DNA of 34,167 nt from contig JAGBSO010000040.1 in assembly GCA_017631795.1 (NCBI GenBank), forward strand, positions 1 to 34,167, in the 5' to 3' direction. A program made the translations under genes and the position numbers. Origin of the DNA: Clostridia bacterium (lineage in GTDB: Bacteria > Bacillota > Clostridia > Oscillospirales > Acutalibacteraceae). Shown piece by piece: positions 31,831 to 34,167 of the stretch. The notes beneath the pieces are model-generated. The model saw only the letters and a program-made list of their open reading frames with translations. It was not told the origin of the DNA and ran no database searches. The first letter of the stretch is position 1. The number at the start of each line of letters is the position of its first letter.

Positions 31831-31928
31831 TGGTGCATTTTTTGTTTATATATAGTATAATATCTATGTATACGTTCAGAAAGGAGGAACGGCAGAAACT
31901 TTTTTTAAGTTTCGAGTCGCAAGGTGTT
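31831..31928 (+). promoter_or_regulatory. Promoter and leader of cysE-cysS
   Basis: TATAAT at 31856-31861 has no good -35 (TGGTGC at 31831 is the nearest). The leader has a strong GAAAGGAGG at about 31879-31887 with no start codon at a usable distance. A hairpin GAAACTT/AAGTTTC follows at about 31895-31912. Only a weak AAGGTG (31921-31926) sits next to the chosen ATG. No T-box motif is seen. Confidence 0.5.
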
Positions 31929-32552
31929 ATGTTTAAACAGCTCAAAGAAGACATTCAGTGCATAAAAGACCGTGACCCTGCGGCTGCGTCTGTCCTTGAG
32001 ATACTTCTTCTCTATCCCGGACTGCGTGCTGTCAGGTCGCACCGTAAGGCTAATTGGTGTCACCGTCACAATCTTCATTTTCTGGCAAGATGGCTGTCAC
32101 AGCGATGTGTACGCAGAACAGGTATTGAAATTCATCCCGGTGCAACGATAGGCAAAAGATTTTTTATCGACCACGGCACGGGAGTAGTTATCGGTGAAAC
32201 AACCGAAATAGGTGATGATGTCACTATCTATCAGGGTGTGACACTCGGCGGTACAGGTAAAGATGTGGGTAAACGTCATCCCACAGTCGGCAATAATGTA
32301 ATGATCGGTGCCGGAGCAAAAGTGCTCGGTCCCATAAAAATCGGTGATAATACAAAAATTGCGGCAGGCTCTGTTGTTCTTCACGAAATCCCTGCAAATT
32401 CAACTGCTGTGGGTACTCCCGCAAGAGTTGTGAAACAGGACGGTGTAAAGGTTGAGGCTCTTGACCAGATTCACATTCCTGACCCTGTTGCGCAGGAAAT
32501 CGAAAGACTTGAAGAAATGATAAAAGCTCTTGCCGATACCATAAACAGATAA
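31929..32552 (+). CDS. cysE: Serine O-acetyltransferase
   Basis: 207 residues from ATG at 31929 (MFKQLKEDIQCIKDRDPAA). An in-frame ATG at 31866 would add 21 residues but lies at or before the predicted transcript start. The N-terminal helical region includes GLRAVRSHRKANW. The hexapeptide-repeat left-handed beta helix has GIEIHPGATIGKRFFIDHGTGVVIGETTEIGDDVTIYQGVTLGGTG, the CysE hallmark. It makes O-acetylserine, the cysteine precursor. cysS follows 12 bases later, linking cysteine supply to its charging onto tRNA. Confidence 0.93.
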   Translation: MFKQLKEDIQCIKDRDPAAASVLEILLLYPGLRAVRSHRKANWCHRHNLHFLARWLSQRCVRRTGIEIHPGATIGKRFFIDHGTGVVIGETTEIGDDVTIYQGVTLGGTGKDVGKRHPTVGNNVMIGAGAKVLGPIKIGDNTKIAAGSVVLHEIPANSTAVGTPARVVKQDGVKVEALDQIHIPDPVAQEIERLEEMIKALADTINR

Positions 32553-32564
32553 AGGAGTAACAAC

Positions 32565-33980
32565 ATGTTATTATATAATTCAGCTACAAGAAAAAAAGAA
32601 ACATTCATTCCTCATGAAGAAGGAAAGGTAAGCATGTATACATGCGGTCCTACAGTTTATCACTTTGCTCACATAGGCAATCTGCGTACTTACATCATGG
32701 AAGACGTGCTTGAAAAGTTCTTCCGTTATGAAGGCTACGATGTAAAACGTGTTATGAACATCACAGATGTCGGTCATCTTTCAAGCGATGCAGACACAGG
32801 CGAAGACAAAATGCTCAAGGGTGCAAAGCGTGAAAAGAAAACTGTTATGGAAATCGCTCAGTTCTATACAGATGCTTTCTTCTCAGACTGTGAAAAGCTC
32901 AGAATCAAAAAACCCGATGTAATTGAACCTGCAACAAACTGCATCTGCGAATTCATTGACATGGTTCAGGGACTTCTTGATAAAGGCTATGCCTACATCG
33001 CAGGCGGTAACGTTTATTTTGATACAGCAAAGCTCAAGGATTACTATGTTTTCAACAACTTCGATGCTGAAGACCTTGCAATAGGTGTCCGTGACAGTGT
33101 TTCAGAAGACGAAAACAAGAGAAACAAGACAGACTTCGTTCTCTGGTTCACAAAATCAAAGTTTGAAGATCAGGAACTCAAATGGGACAGCCCCTGGGGT
33201 GTAGGTTATCCCGGCTGGCACATTGAATGTTCTGCAATTTCTCTCAAACACAACGGTGAATATCTTGATATTCATTGCGGCGGTATTGACAATGCATTCC
33301 CTCATCATACAAACGAAATCGCACAGAGTGAAGCATATCTCGGCCATGAATGGTGCAAATACTGGTTCCACGTTCTCCATCTCAACACATCAAACGGCAA
33401 GATGAGTAAGTCAAAGGGTGAATTCCTTACAGTTTCTCTTCTTGAAGAAAAGGGTTACAACCCCCTTGCATACCGTTTCTTCTGCCTGCAGTCACATTAC
33501 AGAAAGAGCCAGGAATTCTCATTTGAAGCACTTGATAATGCTCAGGCTGCGTTCAATAAGCTTGTTGCAAGAGTTGCAGCACTCAAAGAAGACGGTGATG
33601 TTGACGAAGCAGTTGTTGCGCAGTACAGACAGAAATTCTCTGAAGTTCTCGGCAACGATATGAACACATCACTTGCTGTAACAAGTGTTTATGATGCACT
33701 CAAGGCAGATACAAACGATGCAACAAAACTTGCAATTCTGGATGATTTTGATAAGGTTCTTTCACTTGACCTTGTGAATGAAGCAAAGAAGTACAACGAA
33801 AAGCAGACATCTGCTCCTGCAAATGAAGAAGATGCTGAAATCGATGCACTTGTAGCTCAGAGAACTCAGGCAAGAAAAGACAAGAACTGGGCAGAAGCAG
33901 ACAGAATCCGTGACGAGCTCAACGCAAGAGGCATTGTTCTTACAGATACACCCGAAGGCGTAAAGTGGTCAAGAAAATAA
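32565..33980 (+). CDS. cysS: Cysteinyl-tRNA synthetase
   Basis: 471 residues with AAAGGAG upstream. MYTCGPTVYHFAHIGNLRTY contains the zinc-ligand cysteine and the HIGN class I motif. GWHIECSAISLKH and IHCGGIDNAFPHHTNEIAQSE supply further cysteine and histidine ligands. NGKMSKSKGEFLTV is the KMSKS motif. The C-terminal anticodon region ends WAEADRIRDELNARGIVLTDTPEGVKW, as expected. It is full-length and in an operon with cysE. Confidence 0.97.
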   Translation: MLLYNSATRKKETFIPHEEGKVSMYTCGPTVYHFAHIGNLRTYIMEDVLEKFFRYEGYDVKRVMNITDVGHLSSDADTGEDKMLKGAKREKKTVMEIAQFYTDAFFSDCEKLRIKKPDVIEPATNCICEFIDMVQGLLDKGYAYIAGGNVYFDTAKLKDYYVFNNFDAEDLAIGVRDSVSEDENKRNKTDFVLWFTKSKFEDQELKWDSPWGVGYPGWHIECSAISLKHNGEYLDIHCGGIDNAFPHHTNEIAQSEAYLGHEWCKYWFHVLHLNTSNGKMSKSKGEFLTVSLLEEKGYNPLAYRFFCLQSHYRKSQEFSFEALDNAQAAFNKLVARVAALKEDGDVDEAVVAQYRQKFSEVLGNDMNTSLAVTSVYDALKADTNDATKLAILDDFDKVLSLDLVNEAKKYNEKQTSAPANEEDAEIDALVAQRTQARKDKNWAEADRIRDELNARGIVLTDTPEGVKWSRK

Positions 33981-33996
33981 AATAGATATAACAATT

Positions 33997-34027
33997 TCAG
34001 CACGGCAGAAACCGTGCTGATTTTTTT
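33997..34027 (+). terminator. Terminator of cysE-cysS
   Basis: A perfect 9-bp stem TCAGCACGG/CCGTGCTGA with loop CAGAAA, followed by T7. Confidence 0.88.
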
Positions 34028-34028
34028 A

Positions 34029-34167
34029 TAAACAATAATTTATCGCTTCGCTCAAATGGAAAGTTGAGAATGGAAAATGGAAAGTTTCGGAAGTGCTTCG
34101 CACTTGATTCCGCTTCGCTCTATTCATTTTCAACTTTCAATTTTCAATTTTCCACTACAATAATTTA
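34029..34167. repeat. MITE-like element starting with TAAACAATAATTTA, cut by the window end
   Basis: It begins with the same 14-mer (34029-34042) as the element at 25916. GGAAAG/GGAAAATGG-type runs (34058-34086) face CATTTTCAACTTTCAATTTTC-like runs (34126-34153), so the arms are imperfect inverted repeats. The centre has AAGTGC/GCACTT with loop TTC, and GCTTCGCTC occurs twice. The window's last 11 bases, ACAATAATTTA, repeat the end motif in direct orientation. No gene. Confidence 0.6.

Noticed and set aside
31862..31928. Cysteine T-box before cysE-cysS
   Set aside because: No T-box core sequence or antiterminator/terminator pair is seen, and the leader is only about 60 bases.

Overview
The window looks like chromosomal DNA from a low-to-mid GC Bacillota, most likely a gut-type clostridium of the Ruminococcaceae/Oscillospiraceae kind. 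The evidence is strong GGAGG-type ribosome sites, TTGACA/TATAAT promoters, a dockerin and a cohesin-like surface protein, an AddAB nuclease, a sodium-pumping decarboxylase and intergenic hairpin repeats. The exact taxon is inference. Almost everything is housekeeping or ordinary accessory metabolism. I see no phage, insertion sequence with transposase, CRISPR array or complete defence system.

Layout. 1-750: the 5' end of a secreted dockerin protein (minus strand), two tRNA-Ser genes, a terminator and an unusual array of small hairpins joined by ACTTCAC/GTGAAG linkers. 750-4950: a 26-codon fragment that resembles a four-helix-bundle protein start, a methyltransferase, a secreted metallophosphoesterase (minus), then a ketopantoate-reductase-like gene paired with an FAD oxidoreductase. 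5014-8541 (minus): the operon oadA-oadG-biotin carrier-oadB for a Na+-translocating decarboxylase, with a 12-bp inverted repeat over its promoter. 8870-11853: proC, a strongly promoted cohesin-like wall-anchored protein and a secreted esterase. 11908-14534 (minus): HD hydrolase, PF06541-like membrane protein, MFS transporter and a small membrane protein. 14632-22270: rnpB, a small membrane protein, then addB-addA. 22378-25918: an LCAT-like hydrolase, an ABC ATPase and permease, and a cyclase-family hydrolase. 25917-29530: a MITE-like element, luxS, murA, walJ and rlmH. 29590-31740: a 54-codon gene and an XRE regulator preceded by palindromes and a hairpin over its ribosome site, then (minus) a DUF3592-like protein, mraY and tRNA-Val. 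31929-33980: cysE-cysS, then another repeat element running off the window.

The most interesting non-gene signal is a set of dispersed intergenic elements. They share the terminal 14-mer TAAACAATAATTTA or its reverse complement, at about 15.4, 25.9, 26.1 and 34.0 kb. A near match also ends the hairpin array at 0.7 kb. The 25.9-kb copy has perfect 13-bp terminal inverted repeats and internal hairpins with a compensatory base change. A second theme is hairpins that enclose the ribosome site of the next gene, clearest at 29.8 kb and 14.97 kb. Whether any of these is undescribed cannot be judged without database searches.
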